A stretch of 64,000 bases of DNA from Paracoccus acridae (GCF_014642735.1 NZ_BMIV01000003.1:303846-367845), one strand, 5' to 3'; counted from the first letter of the stretch, positions 17,372-28,042 are shown. A program made the numbers and translations. Notes: generated by a model from the sequence alone, not told the origin.

Positions 17372-20020
17372 ATGACGAAGGACATGACCGATCAGCCCAC
17401 GCCGATGATGGCGCAATACCTGGCGATCCGCGAGGCCAATCCCGGCGCCCTGCTGTTCTATCGCATGGGCGATTTCTACGAGATGTTCTTCGACGACGCC
17501 GTGGCCGCCGCAAGCGCCCTGGACATCGCGCTGACGAAGCGCGGCACCCATGGGGGCGAACCCATCCCGATGTGCGGCGTGCCCGTCCATGCCGCCGAGG
17601 GCTATCTGCTGACGCTGATCCGCAAGGGCTTCCGCGTCGCCATCGCCGAGCAGATGGAGGATCCGGCCGAGGCCAGGAAACGGGGGTCGAAATCCGTGGT
17701 CGCCCGCGACGTGGTGCGGCTGGTGACGCCCGGCACCCTGACCGAGGAGTCGCTGCTGGAAGCGCGGCGCCACAACTATCTGGCGGCATGGGCGCAGGTG
17801 CGGGATGATTGCGCGCTGGCCTGGGTGGATATCTCCACCGGCGCCTTCCAGGTGATGGAATGCCCGCTGCCGCGCCTTGCGCCCGAATTGGCGCGCCTTG
17901 CGCCCCGCGAATTGCTGGCCTGCGACGGATCGGGCCTGGGCGATCTGGCGGCGGATGCCGGGGCGGCGCTGACCGACCTGCACGCCAGTGCCTTTGACAG
18001 CGCGGCGGGGCAGCGGCGGCTTTGCGCGCTTTATGGCGTAGAGACGCTGGACGGCTTCGGGTCGTTCAGCCGCGCGGAACTGTCGGCCATGGGGGCCATC
18101 GTCGATTATCTGGACCTGACGCAGAAAGGGAAGCTGCCCCTGCTGCGCCCGCCGGTGCGCGAACGCGCGGGCGGGGCGATGGGGATCGACGCCGCCACCC
18201 GGCGCAACCTGGAATTGACCCAGGCCCTGTCGGGCGGGCGCGAGGGATCGCTGCTGTCGGCCATCGACCGGACGGTGACGGCGGCGGGCGCGCGGCTGCT
18301 GGAACGACGCATCGGCGCCCCATCGCGCGATCTGGCGCTGATCCACGCGCGCCATGACGCGGTGGCGATGCTGGTCGATGATCCCCGCCTGACGGGCGAT
18401 CTGCGAACGGCGCTGTCGCGGGTGCCCGACATGGACCGGGCGCTGTCGCGGCTGGCGCTGGACCGAGGCGGGCCGCGCGATCTGGCCGCGATCCGGGCGG
18501 GACTGGCGCAGGGCGCGGCCATCGCGGCGCGGCTGCCCGTCGATGCCGCGCCGGTGCTGGCGGATGCCGCGCGCGACCTGACCGGCCATGACGCGCTGAT
18601 CGGCCTGCTGGACGATGCGCTGGTGGCCGAACCCCCGCTGCTGGCCCGCGACGGCGGTTTCGTGGCGGCGGGCTTTGACGCGGATCTGGACCAGACCCGC
18701 CGGTTGCGCGACGAGGGTCGGGGCGTGATCGCCGGGATGCAGGCCGATTATGCGGCGCTTGCGGGCGTGCAAAGCCTGAAGATCAAGCACAACAACGTGC
18801 TGGGCTATTTCATCGAGACGACCGCCACCCATGCCGAACGCATGATGGCCCCGCCCCTGAACGCGACCTTCATCCACCGCCAGACCACGGCCAACCAGAT
18901 CCGCTTCACCACGGTCGAACTGTCGGAACTGGAAACGCGCATCCTGAACGCCCGCGACCGCGCGCTGGAGATCGAGCGGGGCATCTTCGACCGCCTGCGC
19001 GCCGCCGTGCTGGACCGGGCTGCAGCCATCGCCCAGGCCGCCCGCGCCCTGGCCGAGATCGACCTGGCCGCCGCTTTCGCCGACATCGCCACGGGCGAGG
19101 GCTGGACGCGTCCGGTGGTCGATGACAGCCGCGCCTTTGTCATCGAGGGCGGCCGCCACCCGGTCGTGGAACGCGCGCTGAAGCGCAAGGCGGAAAGCTT
19201 TGTCGCCAATGACTGCGCGCTGACCGAGGGCCAGACCCCGGCGATCTGGCTGCTGACCGGCCCGAACATGGCGGGAAAGTCCACCTTCCTGCGCCAGAAC
19301 GCGCTGATCGCCGTGCTGGCCCAGGCCGGGGCCTTCGTGCCCGCCCGCCGCGCCCATATCGGCCTGGTCAGCCAGTTGTTTTCCCGCGTGGGCGCCGCCG
19401 ACGACCTGGCGCGGGGCCGGTCCACTTTCATGGTCGAGATGGTGGAAACCGCCGCGATCCTGAACCAGGCCGACGACCGCGCCCTGGTGATCCTGGACGA
19501 GATCGGGCGCGGCACCGCGACCTGGGATGGGCTGTCCATCGCCTGGGCGGTGATGGAGCATCTGCACGAGATGAACCGCTGCCGCGCGCTGTTCGCCACC
19601 CATTACCACGAAATGACGGCGCTTTCCGCCAAGCTGAACGGCGTGGAAAACGCCACCGTCGCGGTGCGCGAATGGGAAGGCGAGGTGATCTTCCTGCATG
19701 AGGTCAGGAAGGGCGCCGCCGACCGCAGCTATGGCGTGCAGGTGGCGCGGCTGGCGGGGCTGCCCGCATCCGTGGTCGAACGCGCCCGCGCCGTGCTGGA
19801 CGCGCTGGAATCGGGCGAACGCGAGGGCGCGGCCCGCCCCGCCGCGCTGATCGACGACCTGCCCCTGTTCCGCGCCGTGCCGCCCGCGCCTGTTGCGCCA
19901 AGGCCCAAGGAAAGCCCGCTTGAGGCGCGGATGAAGGACATCCATCCCGACGCCCTGTCCCCGCGCGAGGCGCTGGACCTGATCTATGAACTGAAAGCCC
20001 TGAGCAAGGAAACCGCATGA
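17372..20020 (+). CDS. mutS: DNA mismatch repair protein MutS
   Basis: MutS recognises mismatches and starts repair. The 882-residue product has the mismatch-binding loop with the Phe-x-Glu motif ([11 protein letters not shown]), the connector and lever regions ([15 protein letters not shown]), Walker [37 protein letters not shown] and [11 protein letters not shown] of the ABC ATPase. [17 protein letters not shown] is the MutS signature. The ATG at 17372 is used; ATGs 4 and 11 codons later are alternatives. It is divergent from thiBPQ and overlaps aroC by 4 bases. Confidence 0.96.
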   Translation: MTKDMTDQPTPMMAQYLAIREANPGALLFYRMGDFYEMFFDDAVAAASALDIALTKRGTHGGEPIPMCGVPVHAAEGYLLTLIRKGFRVAIAEQMEDPAEARKRGSKSVVARDVVRLVTPGTLTEESLLEARRHNYLAAWAQVRDDCALAWVDISTGAFQVMECPLPRLAPELARLAPRELLACDGSGLGDLAADAGAALTDLHASAFDSAAGQRRLCALYGVETLDGFGSFSRAELSAMGAIVDYLDLTQKGKLPLLRPPVRERAGGAMGIDAATRRNLELTQALSGGREGSLLSAIDRTVTAAGARLLERRIGAPSRDLALIHARHDAVAMLVDDPRLTGDLRTALSRVPDMDRALSRLALDRGGPRDLAAIRAGLAQGAAIAARLPVDAAPVLADAARDLTGHDALIGLLDDALVAEPPLLARDGGFVAAGFDADLDQTRRLRDEGRGVIAGMQADYAALAGVQSLKIKHNNVLGYFIETTATHAERMMAPPLNATFIHRQTTANQIRFTTVELSELETRILNARDRALEIERGIFDRLRAAVLDRAAAIAQAARALAEIDLAAAFADIATGEGWTRPVVDDSRAFVIEGGRHPVVERALKRKAESFVANDCALTEGQTPAIWLLTGPNMAGKSTFLRQNALIAVLAQAGAFVPARRAHIGLVSQLFSRVGAADDLARGRSTFMVEMVETAAILNQADDRALVILDEIGRGTATWDGLSIAWAVMEHLHEMNRCRALFATHYHEMTALSAKLNGVENATVAVREWEGEVIFLHEVRKGAADRSYGVQVARLAGLPASVVERARAVLDALESGEREGAARPAALIDDLPLFRAVPPAPVAPRPKESPLEARMKDIHPDALSPREALDLIYELKALSKETA

Positions 20021-21132
20021 GCTTCAACACCTTCGGCCGCGTGTTCCGGTTCACCACCTGGGGCGAAAGCCACGGACCCGCGCTTGGCGCCACCGTCGAT
20101 GGCGTCCCGCCCAGCGTGGCCCTGGACGAGGGGTTTATCCAGCAATTCCTGGACCGCCGCCGTCCCGGCACCTCGAAGCACACCACCCAGCGGCGCGAAC
20201 CCGACCAGGTCCGCATCCTGTCAGGCGTCTTCGAGGGCCGCACCACCGGCACGCCGATCCAGCTGATGATCGAGAACACCGACCAGCGGTCCAAGGATTA
20301 CGGAGAGATCGCGCAGGCCTTCCGCCCCGGCCATGCCGACATCACCTATCACCTGAAATACGGCCATCGCGACTATCGCGGCGGCGGCAGGTCAAGCGCG
20401 CGCGAAACGGCGGCACGGGTTGCCGCCGGGGGCGTGGCGCAGGCGGTGCTGTGCGAGTTGCTGCCCGACCTGCGGATCACCGGATACATGGTGCAGATGG
20501 GCGCGCTGCATCTGGACCGCGCGAAATTCGACGTAACGGCGATCGACGACAACCCCTTCTTCCTGCCCGATGCGACGGCCGTGGACCAGTGGTCCGACTA
20601 CCTCGACGGGATCCGCAAGGACCAGAACAGCGTCGGCGCCGCCATCGAGGTTCTGGTCGAAGGCTGCCCGCCGGGCCTCGGCGCGCCGATCTATGCGAAA
20701 CTGGACACCGATCTTGCCGCCGCGATGATGTCGATCAACGCGGTGAAGGGCGTCGAGATCGGCGAGGGGATGGCGGCCGCCGCCCTGACCGGAACCGACA
20801 ATGCCGACGAGATCCGCATGGGCCGGGACGGGCCGGTCTATCTGTCCAACCACGCGGGCGGCATCCTGGGCGGCATCAGCACCGGCCAGCCGATCGTGGT
20901 CCGCTTCTCGGTCAAGCCGACCAGTTCGATCACCACGCCGCGCCGCGCCATCGACCGTCACGGCAACGAAATCGACCTGATCACCAAGGGCCGCCACGAC
21001 CCCTGCGTAGGGATTCGCGCGGTTCCCGTGGCCGAGGCGATGGCGGCCTGCGTGATCCTGGACCATCTGCTGATGGACCGGGCGCAGACCGGCGGACGGC
21101 GCGGCCGGATCGGCGAATTGCCGCAAAACTGA
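20017..21132 (+). CDS. aroC: Chorismate synthase
   Basis: AroC converts 5-enolpyruvylshikimate-3-phosphate to chorismate using reduced FMN, the last step of the shikimate pathway. The 371-residue product has [55 protein letters not shown] with [14 protein letters not shown], and [20 protein letters not shown]. These cover the flavin and substrate sites. It starts at an ATGA overlap with mutS, so the two are translationally coupled. This pairs aromatic biosynthesis with mismatch repair in one unit. Confidence 0.96.
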   Translation: MSFNTFGRVFRFTTWGESHGPALGATVDGVPPSVALDEGFIQQFLDRRRPGTSKHTTQRREPDQVRILSGVFEGRTTGTPIQLMIENTDQRSKDYGEIAQAFRPGHADITYHLKYGHRDYRGGGRSSARETAARVAAGGVAQAVLCELLPDLRITGYMVQMGALHLDRAKFDVTAIDDNPFFLPDATAVDQWSDYLDGIRKDQNSVGAAIEVLVEGCPPGLGAPIYAKLDTDLAAAMMSINAVKGVEIGEGMAAAALTGTDNADEIRMGRDGPVYLSNHAGGILGGISTGQPIVVRFSVKPTSSITTPRRAIDRHGNEIDLITKGRHDPCVGIRAVPVAEAMAACVILDHLLMDRAQTGGRRGRIGELPQN

Positions 21133-21157
21133 CGCGAAAGGTTCAAAAAACCCCTGT

Positions 21158-21197
21158 CTGTCATAAAAGGGTCATGCTTCTTTCGCACAAGCGTCAC
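21158..21197 (+). promoter_or_regulatory. Pho box (PhoB-binding repeats) before pstS
   Basis: Four units spaced by 11 bases are visible: CTGTCAT (21158), GGGTCAT (21169), CTTTCGC (21180) and GCGTCAC (21191). The first two, separated by AAAA, match the PhoB consensus of two CTGTCAT-like heptamers with a 4-base spacer. The other two are degenerate. The block ends 60 bases before the pstS start codon, as expected for activation by phosphorylated PhoB under phosphate starvation. phoB itself is the last gene of the same cluster, which suggests autoregulation. Confidence 0.85.
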
Positions 21198-21256
21198 CAC
21201 GGGCGCTTAGGTCACGCACAGCCCCGCACTGGGCGTGAAGAAAACAGGAGAGATCC

Positions 21257-22285
21257 ATGTCCACCGTGAAATTCACCGTCTCGGCCCTGGCCGTGATCGC
21301 CGCTTCGGCCACAACTGCGGCCGCCCGCGACCAGATCCAGGTGTCGGGTTCGTCCACCGTGCTGCCCTATTCCACCATCGTGGCCGAACTGTTCGGCGAG
21401 AACATGGACTTCCCCGTTCCGGTCGTGGAATCCGGCGGCACCGGCGGCGGGCTGCAGAAGTTCTGCGAGGGCGTGGGCGCGAACACCATCGACATCGCCA
21501 ATGCCAGCCGCCCGATCCGCGACGGCGAACGCGAGACCTGCACCGCCAATGGCGTCACCGACATCATCGAGGTCCGCATCGGCTATGACGGGATCGTCTT
21601 CGCCAATTCCGCCAATGGCCCGGACTTCGCCTATACCCCCGCCGACTGGTTCAACGCCCTGTCCGCCAAGGTGGTCCGCGACGGCCAGGTCGTGGACAAC
21701 ACGGCCGCCAACTGGAACGAGGTGAACCCGGACCTGCCCGAGCAGGAAATCCTGGCCTTCGTGCCCGGCACCAAGCACGGCACCCGCGAGGTCTTCGAGG
21801 AGAAGGTCATCCTGGCCGGCTGCGAGGAATCGGGCGCCATGGAGGCCTTCGTCGCCTCGGGCATGGACGAGGACGCGGCCGAGCAGGCCTGCATGACGCT
21901 GCGCACCGATGGCCGCGCGGTCGATATCGACGGCGACTACACCGAAACGCTGGCCCGCATCGAATCCTCGCCCAACGGGATCGGCGTCTTCGGCCTGTCC
22001 TTTTATGAAAACAACACCGACAAGCTGAAGGTGGGCACCATCAGTGGCGTCACGCCCTCCACCGAGACCATCGCCTCGGGCGAATACCCGGTATCGCGCC
22101 CGCTGTTCTTCTATGTGAAGAAGGCCCATCTGGGCGAAATCCAGGGCCTGCAGGAATTCGTGGAATTCTTCGTGGCCGATGAGATCGCAGGTCCCGACGG
22201 TCCCTTGGCCGAATACGGGCTGGTGTCCGATCCCGAACTGGCCGCGACCCAGGAAGCCGTCGCCGCCGGCACCACGATGCAGTAA
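21257..22285 (+). CDS. pstS: Phosphate ABC transporter substrate-binding protein
   Basis: PstS captures orthophosphate in the periplasm for PstCAB. The 342-residue product has a signal peptide (MSTVKFTVSALAVIAASATT, cleavage near AAA-RDQ). The phosphate-binding segments follow: QVSGSSTVLPYSTIVAELF, ESGGTGGGLQKFC, DIANASRPIRDGE, VPGTKHGTREVFEEKVI and GIGVFGLSFYE. Several cysteines suggest disulfides. This type is shared by many alphaproteobacteria and differs from the E. coli protein. AGGAGAG lies before the ATG. A Pho box sits upstream, and a strong hairpin just after the stop probably protects or limits the transcript. Confidence 0.93.
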   Translation: MSTVKFTVSALAVIAASATTAAARDQIQVSGSSTVLPYSTIVAELFGENMDFPVPVVESGGTGGGLQKFCEGVGANTIDIANASRPIRDGERETCTANGVTDIIEVRIGYDGIVFANSANGPDFAYTPADWFNALSAKVVRDGQVVDNTAANWNEVNPDLPEQEILAFVPGTKHGTREVFEEKVILAGCEESGAMEAFVASGMDEDAAEQACMTLRTDGRAVDIDGDYTETLARIESSPNGIGVFGLSFYENNTDKLKVGTISGVTPSTETIASGEYPVSRPLFFYVKKAHLGEIQGLQEFVEFFVADEIAGPDGPLAEYGLVSDPELAATQEAVAAGTTMQ

Positions 22286-22291
22286 TGCCGG

Positions 22292-22320
22292 GGGACGGTG
22301 CGCGTCTTGCGCCCCGTCCC
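22292..22320 (+). promoter_or_regulatory. Intercistronic hairpin between pstS and pstC
   Basis: GGGACGG (22292-22298) pairs with CCGTCCC (22314-22320). An inner GCGC/GCGC helix continues the stem around a short loop. There is no long T run after it. Such hairpins after a binding-protein gene often stabilise the upstream message or reduce read-through, giving more PstS than membrane subunits. This role is inferred. Confidence 0.6.
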
Positions 22321-22354
22321 GACCCTTTCGTTCTTCCCTGAAGGATTGCCCTTT

Positions 22355-23560
22355 ATGCCGCTGTCATGGGCGTTGTTTGCAAATTTCCTGTTGGCCGCGG
22401 CCGGTTACATCGTCGGCCGCAGCCGCGCCTTCGCCACGGCCGGCCCCGATGTCCGCAAGCTGCACAGCCGCCCCGCCTATCACGGGGCCAGCGTCGGGCT
22501 GGCGGCCTTGCTGCCCGCGCTGGCGGTGTTGGCTGCGGGGGCGATCCTGCGCCTGGCCGGCGTCCTGTCAAGCGACACCGGCCCGATCATCGGCATCGTC
22601 GCCCTGATCGCGGCCATCGCGGGGCTGGGCTTCGGCGTGATGCGCATCGGCCGGGAATACCAGGCCCGCAACGTGGTCGAACACATGGTGCTGGGCCTGC
22701 TGATGCTGTGTTCGCTGATCGCCATCGTGACGACCGCCGGGATCGTGCTGTCCCTGGTCTTCGAGACGGGGCATTTCTTCCGGGTCTATGACTGGAAGAC
22801 CTTCTTCTTCGGCACCGAATGGACGCCGCGCTTCCAGGGCAATTCGCAACTGGGGATCGTGCCGCTGCTGTGGGGCACGATGTATGTGTCGGCCATCGCG
22901 CTTCTGGTGGCGGTGCCCATCGGGCTGTTCGCCGCCGTCTATATGTCGGAATACGCGTCGCGCCGGGTGCGCGGCTTCGTCAAGCCCGCGATCGAGGTTC
23001 TGGCCGGCATCCCCACCATCGTCTATGGCCTGTTCGCCCTGATCACCGTGGGACCGCTTTTGCGCGATTACTTTGCGCAGCCGCTGGGCCTGGGCAATTC
23101 GGGCACCTCGGTCCTGACCGCCGGGCTGGTCATGGGGATCATGCTGATCCCCTTTGTCAGTTCGCTGTCGGACGACATCATCAACGCCGTGCCGCAAAGC
23201 TTGCGCGACGGCGCCCTGGGCCTGGGATCGACGCCTTCGGAAACCGTGCGCCAGGTGGTCCTGCCCGCGGCCCTGCCGGGGATCGTGGGCGCGGTCCTGC
23301 TGGCCGCCAGCCGCGCCATCGGCGAGACGATGATCGTGGTGCTGGGCGCGGGCGCTGCGGCCCAGATGAGCCTCAACCCGCTGGAGGCGATGACCACCAT
23401 CACCGTCAAGATCGTCAGCCAGCTGACCGGCGACAGCGACTTCAATTCGCCCGAAACGCTGGTGGCCTTTGCCCTGGGGCTGACGCTGTTCGTCATCACC
23501 CTGGCCCTGAACGTGGTCGCGCTCTACATCGTGCGCAAATATCGCGAGCAATACGAATGA
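22355..23560 (+). CDS. pstC: Phosphate ABC transporter permease PstC
   Basis: PstC is one of the two membrane subunits of the PstSCAB importer. The 401-residue product is longer than E. coli PstC because of an N-terminal region with two or three extra hydrophobic segments (residues about 1-110). The usual permease core follows, with GTMYVSAIALLVAVPIGLFA, EVLAGIPTIVYGLFAL and the EAA loop LRDGALGLGSTPSETVRQVV. The start at 22355 (MPLSWALFANF) has AAGGA upstream; the open frame begins earlier without support. It overlaps pstA by ATGA. Confidence 0.93.
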   Translation: MPLSWALFANFLLAAAGYIVGRSRAFATAGPDVRKLHSRPAYHGASVGLAALLPALAVLAAGAILRLAGVLSSDTGPIIGIVALIAAIAGLGFGVMRIGREYQARNVVEHMVLGLLMLCSLIAIVTTAGIVLSLVFETGHFFRVYDWKTFFFGTEWTPRFQGNSQLGIVPLLWGTMYVSAIALLVAVPIGLFAAVYMSEYASRRVRGFVKPAIEVLAGIPTIVYGLFALITVGPLLRDYFAQPLGLGNSGTSVLTAGLVMGIMLIPFVSSLSDDIINAVPQSLRDGALGLGSTPSETVRQVVLPAALPGIVGAVLLAASRAIGETMIVVLGAGAAAQMSLNPLEAMTTITVKIVSQLTGDSDFNSPETLVAFALGLTLFVITLALNVVALYIVRKYREQYE

Positions 23561-24915
23561 CCGATATGCCGCTGTCCTCGTCGGCCGCCCTGCCGGACCG
23601 CAAGCCAGCCTCGCTTCTGGAACAGGATGCGCGCACCAAGGCCCGCAACGCCGCCGAGAAGCGTTTTCGCCTGTATGGCGTCGCCGCCATCGCGATTTCC
23701 ATGATCGCGCTTGTGGTGCTGCTGGCGACGATCCTGACGGGCGGGGCGGGCGCCTTTCGCCAGACCTATCTGAACATCCCCGTGACGCTTGACGCCGCCG
23801 TGCTGGACCCCAAGGGCAACCGCGACCCGGCCGAGATGGCCAAGGTGCTGACCCTGTCCTATGGCCGGGTCCTGGACGCCGCAGTCGAGGCGACGGTCGC
23901 CCGCCACGGCATCCAGATCGAGGGCTTGACGGAAAAGGACATCGACGGCCTGATCTCGAAGGAGGCCTCGGCCCAGGTGCGCGACCGCGTGCTGGCCAAC
24001 CCGGATCTGGTCGGCCAGACGGTCGAATTCGACGTGCTGACCGGCGGGCGCATCGACGGATACTTCAAGGGCCGCGTGACGATGGAAAGCGCGGAACGCG
24101 ACAGCAACACCTCGCCCCAGCAGCTTCTTCTTGCGCAGGAACTGGCGGATCGCGGGGAGATGGTCACCCGCTTCAACTGGAACTTCCTGACCAACGCCGA
24201 CGCATCCGATCAGCGCCCCGAGGCGGCGGGCGTGGGCGTGGCGATCCTGGGGTCGTTCTACATGATGCTGGTGGTGCTGGCGCTTGCGGTGCCCATCGGC
24301 ATCGCTGCCAGCATCTATCTTGAGGAATTCGCCCCCAAGAACCGCATCACCGACATCATCGAGGTCAATATCTCGAACCTGGCCGCCGTGCCGTCGATCG
24401 TCTTCGGCATCCTGGGGCTGGCAGCCTTCATCAACTTCGCGGGTCTGCCGCAATCGGCGCCCATCGTGGGCGGGCTGGTGCTGACCCTGATGACGCTGCC
24501 GCGCATCATCATTCCCACCCGCGCCGCGCTGAAGGCCGTGCCGCCGTCGATCCGCGACGCGGCCCTGGGCGTGGGCGCGTCCAAGATGCAGTCGGTCTTT
24601 CACCATGTCCTGCCACTGGCGACCCCCGGCATCCTGACCGGGGTGATCCTGGGTCTGGCCCAGGCCCTGGGGGAAACGGCGCCGCTTCTGCTGATCGGCA
24701 TGGTGGCCTTTATCCGCGACCACCCCGACGGGCTGCCCGGCGGCCTGTTCGACCCGGCCTCTGCCCTGCCGGTACAGGTCTATAACTGGACGCAGCGGTC
24801 GGACCCGGCCTTCATCGAACGGGCCTCGGGCGCGATCATCGTGCTGCTGATCTTCCTGCTCTGCATGAACGTGCTGGCCATCTGGCTGCGCCGCAAGTTC
24901 GAACGCCGTTGGTAA
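23557..24915 (+). CDS. pstA: Phosphate ABC transporter permease PstA
   Basis: PstA is the second membrane subunit of the phosphate importer. The 452-residue product has a cytoplasmic N-terminus, one membrane segment ([20 protein letters not shown]) and then a long soluble insert of about 160 residues (DUF3333-like) before the permease core. The core has [38 protein letters not shown] and the EAA loop [20 protein letters not shown]. The insert is usual in alphaproteobacteria but absent from E. coli PstA. It starts at ATGA within pstC and is followed after 20 bases by pstB. Confidence 0.93.
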   Translation: MTDMPLSSSAALPDRKPASLLEQDARTKARNAAEKRFRLYGVAAIAISMIALVVLLATILTGGAGAFRQTYLNIPVTLDAAVLDPKGNRDPAEMAKVLTLSYGRVLDAAVEATVARHGIQIEGLTEKDIDGLISKEASAQVRDRVLANPDLVGQTVEFDVLTGGRIDGYFKGRVTMESAERDSNTSPQQLLLAQELADRGEMVTRFNWNFLTNADASDQRPEAAGVGVAILGSFYMMLVVLALAVPIGIAASIYLEEFAPKNRITDIIEVNISNLAAVPSIVFGILGLAAFINFAGLPQSAPIVGGLVLTLMTLPRIIIPTRAALKAVPPSIRDAALGVGASKMQSVFHHVLPLATPGILTGVILGLAQALGETAPLLLIGMVAFIRDHPDGLPGGLFDPASALPVQVYNWTQRSDPAFIERASGAIIVLLIFLLCMNVLAIWLRRKFERRW

Positions 24916-24935
24916 TCGGTCCGTTGGAGGCCAAT

Positions 24936-25733
24936 ATGTACGATATGAACCGCCCGGAGAAAGCCGTGTCCCAGACAGAGACCAAGATTTCCGCCCGCAA
25001 GGTGCAGGTCTATTACGGCGACAAGCACGCCCTGAAGGATGTGGACGTGGACATCCTGGACAAGACCGTGACCGCCTTCATCGGCCCGTCGGGCTGCGGC
25101 AAGTCCACCTTCCTGCGCTGCATCAACCGCATGAACGACACCATCCCCATCGCCCGGGTCGAAGGTCAGATCCTGCTGGACAACGAGGACGTCTATGACC
25201 GCCGCGTCGATCCGGTGCAGCTTCGCGCCAAGGTGGGCATGGTCTTCCAGAAGCCGAACCCCTTCCCGAAGTCGATCTATGACAACGTGGCTTACGGTCC
25301 CCGCATCCACGGGCTTGCCCGCAACCGCGCCGAACTGGACGGCATCGTCGAAAAGGCCCTGCGCGGCGCGGCGCTGTGGAACGAGGTCAAGGACCGGCTG
25401 TCCGAACCCGGCACGGGCCTGTCGGGCGGCCAGCAGCAGCGGCTGTGCATCGCCCGCGCGGTGGCCACCAGTCCCGAGGTCCTGCTGATGGACGAACCCT
25501 GTTCGGCGCTTGACCCCATCGCCACCGCCCAGGTCGAGGAACTGATCGAAGAACTGCGCAGCCAGTTCTCGGTGGTGATCGTCACCCATTCGATGCAGCA
25601 GGCCGCGCGCGTCAGCCAGAAGACCGCCTTCTTCCACCTGGGCAACCTGGTCGAATACGGCGACACCGACGACATCTTCACCAGGCCGAGGGACAGCCGG
25701 ACCGAGGCCTATATCTCGGGCCGGATCGGCTGA
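24936..25733 (+). CDS. pstB: Phosphate ABC transporter ATP-binding protein
   Basis: PstB powers phosphate import. The 265-residue product has Walker [10 protein letters not shown] (50-58), the Q-loop [20 protein letters not shown], signature LSGGQQQR (162-169) and Walker [12 protein letters not shown] (183-193). The H-loop is [15 protein letters not shown]. The ATG at 24936 has TTGGAGG eight bases before it; a TTG nine codons upstream extends the frame without need. It lies between pstA and phoU in the usual order. Confidence 0.96.
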   Translation: MYDMNRPEKAVSQTETKISARKVQVYYGDKHALKDVDVDILDKTVTAFIGPSGCGKSTFLRCINRMNDTIPIARVEGQILLDNEDVYDRRVDPVQLRAKVGMVFQKPNPFPKSIYDNVAYGPRIHGLARNRAELDGIVEKALRGAALWNEVKDRLSEPGTGLSGGQQQRLCIARAVATSPEVLLMDEPCSALDPIATAQVEELIEELRSQFSVVIVTHSMQQAARVSQKTAFFHLGNLVEYGDTDDIFTRPRDSRTEAYISGRIG

Positions 25734-25749
25734 CAGGACAAGGGCAGGA

Positions 25750-26475
25750 ATGATGAACCGCGAAAAGCATATCTCGTCGGCCTTCGACCGCGATCTGGAA
25801 ACGATCCAGGCCCTGGCCGTCAAGATGGGCGGCATGGTCGAGGCCGCCATCTCGGATGCCGCCACCGCCCTGGAAACCAGCGACGTGGAACTGGCCGAAC
25901 AGGTGCGCCGCCGCGACAAGGCCATCGACGCGCTGGAGATGCAGATCAACGAGGACGCGGCCCGCCTGATCGCGCTGCGCGCGCCCACGGCCACCGACCT
26001 GCGCATGGTGCTCGCGGTGATGAAGATCGCCCATTCGCTGGAACGAGTGGGCGATTACGCCAAGAACATGGCCAAGCGCACCCATGTGCTGTCGCAGATG
26101 CCGCCCATCGACGGCGCGGGCCTGGCCCTGCGCCGGATGAGCACGGCGGTGGGCAAGATGGTCCAGGACGCGCTTGACAGCTATATCCGCCGGGACGCCG
26201 GCCTGGCCGAGGATGTGCGCCAGCGCGACCTGGAGGTGGACCAGATGTACAACGCGCTGTTCCGCGAGTTCCTGACGCACATGATGGAAGACCCGCGCAA
26301 CATCACCGCCTGCATGCACCTGCATTTCATCGCCAAGAACGTCGAACGGATGGGCGATCTTGCCACCGCCGTCGCCGAACAGGTGATCTATCTTGTGACC
26401 GGAGAGATGCCCGAGGAAAGCCGCCCCAAGGACAACAACGTGCCGGGCCTGGGTTCCGGCGCGGCAGAGGCCTGA
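25750..26475 (+). CDS. phoU: Phosphate signalling protein PhoU
   Basis: PhoU links the Pst transporter to the PhoR/PhoB system and holds the regulon off when phosphate is high. The 241-residue product is almost fully helical and shows the two PhoU repeats. The first has LEMQINEDAARLIALRAPTA and ILERVGD-like HSLERVGDYAKNMAK; the second has DLEVDQMYNALFREFLTHMM and KNVERMGDLATAVAE. Each repeat carries the E-x-x-x-D metal cluster. The start is 25750 with AGGGCAGGA upstream, or one codon later. It is followed after 5 bases by phoB. Confidence 0.95.
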   Translation: MMNREKHISSAFDRDLETIQALAVKMGGMVEAAISDAATALETSDVELAEQVRRRDKAIDALEMQINEDAARLIALRAPTATDLRMVLAVMKIAHSLERVGDYAKNMAKRTHVLSQMPPIDGAGLALRRMSTAVGKMVQDALDSYIRRDAGLAEDVRQRDLEVDQMYNALFREFLTHMMEDPRNITACMHLHFIAKNVERMGDLATAVAEQVIYLVTGEMPEESRPKDNNVPGLGSGAAEA

Positions 26476-26480
26476 CGGCG

Positions 26481-27170
26481 ATGGCGCGGCAATCCCCCTG
26501 CGTCCTGGTGGTCGAGGACGAGGGCGCGCAGCGCGAGGTGCTGCAATACAACCTGGAGGCCGAGGGCTTCGCCGTCGTGGTGGCCGACAATGGCGAGGAC
26601 GCGCTGCTGCTGGTCCAGGAAGAACAGCCGGACCTGATGGTGCTGGACTGGATGCTGCCCAAGGTCTCGGGGATCGAGGTCTGCCGCCAGGTCAAGGCGG
26701 ACCCCGCCACCCGGTCGATCCCCATCATCATGCTGTCCGCCCGCAGCGAGGAAAGCGACCGCGTGCGGGGCCTGGAAACCGGGGCCGATGATTATGTCGT
26801 GAAGCCCTATTCCGTGGTCGAGCTGATGGCCCGGCTGCGCACGCAGTTGCGCCGCACCCGGCCCGCCAGCATGGGCGAACGGCTGTCCTTCGGCGACATC
26901 ATTCTGGACGCCGCCGAACATCGCGTGTTCCGCGCGGGCCAGCCGCTGCATCTGGGCCCGACCGAATTCCGGCTGTTGTCCACGCTGATGGAAAAGCCGG
27001 GCCGGGTCTGGACGCGCGAACAGCTGCTGGACCGGGTCTGGGGGCGCGACATCTATGTCGATACGCGCACCATCGACGTGCATGTGGGCCGGTTGCGCAA
27101 GGCGCTGATGCAGAACGGCGGCGACAACCCGGTGCGCACGGTGCGCGGCACGGGATATTCGCTGGGCTAG
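26481..27170 (+). CDS. phoB: Phosphate regulon response regulator
   Basis: PhoB binds Pho boxes when phosphorylated and turns on phosphate-starvation genes. The 229-residue product has a receiver domain with E12/D13, the phospho-acceptor Asp56 (VLDWMLP) and Lys108 (YVVKPYS). An OmpR-type winged-helix DNA-binding domain ends LDRVWGRDIYVDTRTIDVHV and then VRTVRGTGYSLG. The usual partner kinase phoR is not in this window; upstream genes are pst and the next gene is convergent. The stop shares CTAG (27167-27170) with the convergent ribokinase gene. Confidence 0.95.
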   Translation: MARQSPCVLVVEDEGAQREVLQYNLEAEGFAVVVADNGEDALLLVQEEQPDLMVLDWMLPKVSGIEVCRQVKADPATRSIPIIMLSARSEESDRVRGLETGADDYVVKPYSVVELMARLRTQLRRTRPASMGERLSFGDIILDAAEHRVFRAGQPLHLGPTEFRLLSTLMEKPGRVWTREQLLDRVWGRDIYVDTRTIDVHVGRLRKALMQNGGDNPVRTVRGTGYSLG

Positions 27171-28042
27171 GCCCGGTTGGCGATGAAGGAGATCACCTCC
27201 TCGATCCCGGGAATGGCATCGCCCGCACCGGGGATCGTCACCTTCAGCGCCGCCGCGCCCGCCGCCAGGCGCAGTGCCGCAGGGATCGTGTCGCCCCGAT
27301 CCAGGGCGGCGGCGAAATAGCCCGTGAAGGTGTCGCCCGCCCCGGTCGTATCGACCGGATTGACCGGGAACGCGGCCTGGCGGTGAACCTCGCCCGTCAT
27401 CAGATCCCGGTATTCCGCGCCGTCGCCCCCGCGCGTGATCAGCAGGCCTTGGACCGGCAGGTTCCCCGGCATGGCCGCGAACAGGGCCTCGGCCTCGCCC
27501 GCGTTCATGGCCAGGATCGTCGCATGGGGCAGCATCGGCCGAACCGCCTCGATATCGAAGGGCGCCGCGGAATAGACGACACGCGCGCCCACCCGCCGCG
27601 CGATCCGGGCCGCCTCGGTCTGGCCCGAGGTTTCGTTCTGGATCAGCAGCGTATCCTGCACCTTCATGGCCGATAGCGGCTTTTCCAGCATCGCCGGGGT
27701 GATCGCCCGGTTGGCGCCGGGATGGATGACGATGGAATTCTCGGCCTCTTGGTCCAGCAGGATGATGGCATGGCCCGTCGCCTGGCCGGACAGGCGCAGG
27801 ATATCGGCGGTGCAGACGCCCCGGTCGCGCAGGCGGGCGATCACCCAGTCGTCGCCGGTGCCCATGGCCCCGACATGGTGGGTGATCGCGCCCGCACGCG
27901 CGGCCGCGATCGACTGGTTCGCGCCTTTGCCGCCCAGACCCTGCGCATAGCTGCGGGAGGCCAGCGTTTCGCCCGGCCTGGGCAGGTGATCCAGCCGATA
28001 AACGTGGTCGATATTGATCGACCCCAGGTTCCAGATCGCCAT
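27167..28042 (-). CDS. Ribokinase-like PfkB-family sugar kinase
   Basis: This 291-residue PfkB-family kinase resembles ribokinase: WNLGSINIDHVYRLDHLPRP, the signature GLGGKGANQSIAAARAGA near the N-terminus, and NPVDTTGAGDTFTGYFAAAL with the catalytic Asp and the anion hole near the C-terminus. It phosphorylates a sugar with ATP in the cytoplasm. Ribose is the family default, but no ribose transporter or repressor is nearby, so the substrate remains open. AAAGGA precedes the ATG at 28042. It is a single gene between phoB and petC. Its end overlaps phoB by the 4-base CTAG. Confidence 0.85.
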   Translation of the reverse strand: MAIWNLGSINIDHVYRLDHLPRPGETLASRSYAQGLGGKGANQSIAAARAGAITHHVGAMGTGDDWVIARLRDRGVCTADILRLSGQATGHAIILLDQEAENSIVIHPGANRAITPAMLEKPLSAMKVQDTLLIQNETSGQTEAARIARRVGARVVYSAAPFDIEAVRPMLPHATILAMNAGEAEALFAAMPGNLPVQGLLITRGGDGAEYRDLMTGEVHRQAAFPVNPVDTTGAGDTFTGYFAAALDRGDTIPAALRLAAGAAALKVTIPGAGDAIPGIEEVISFIANRA

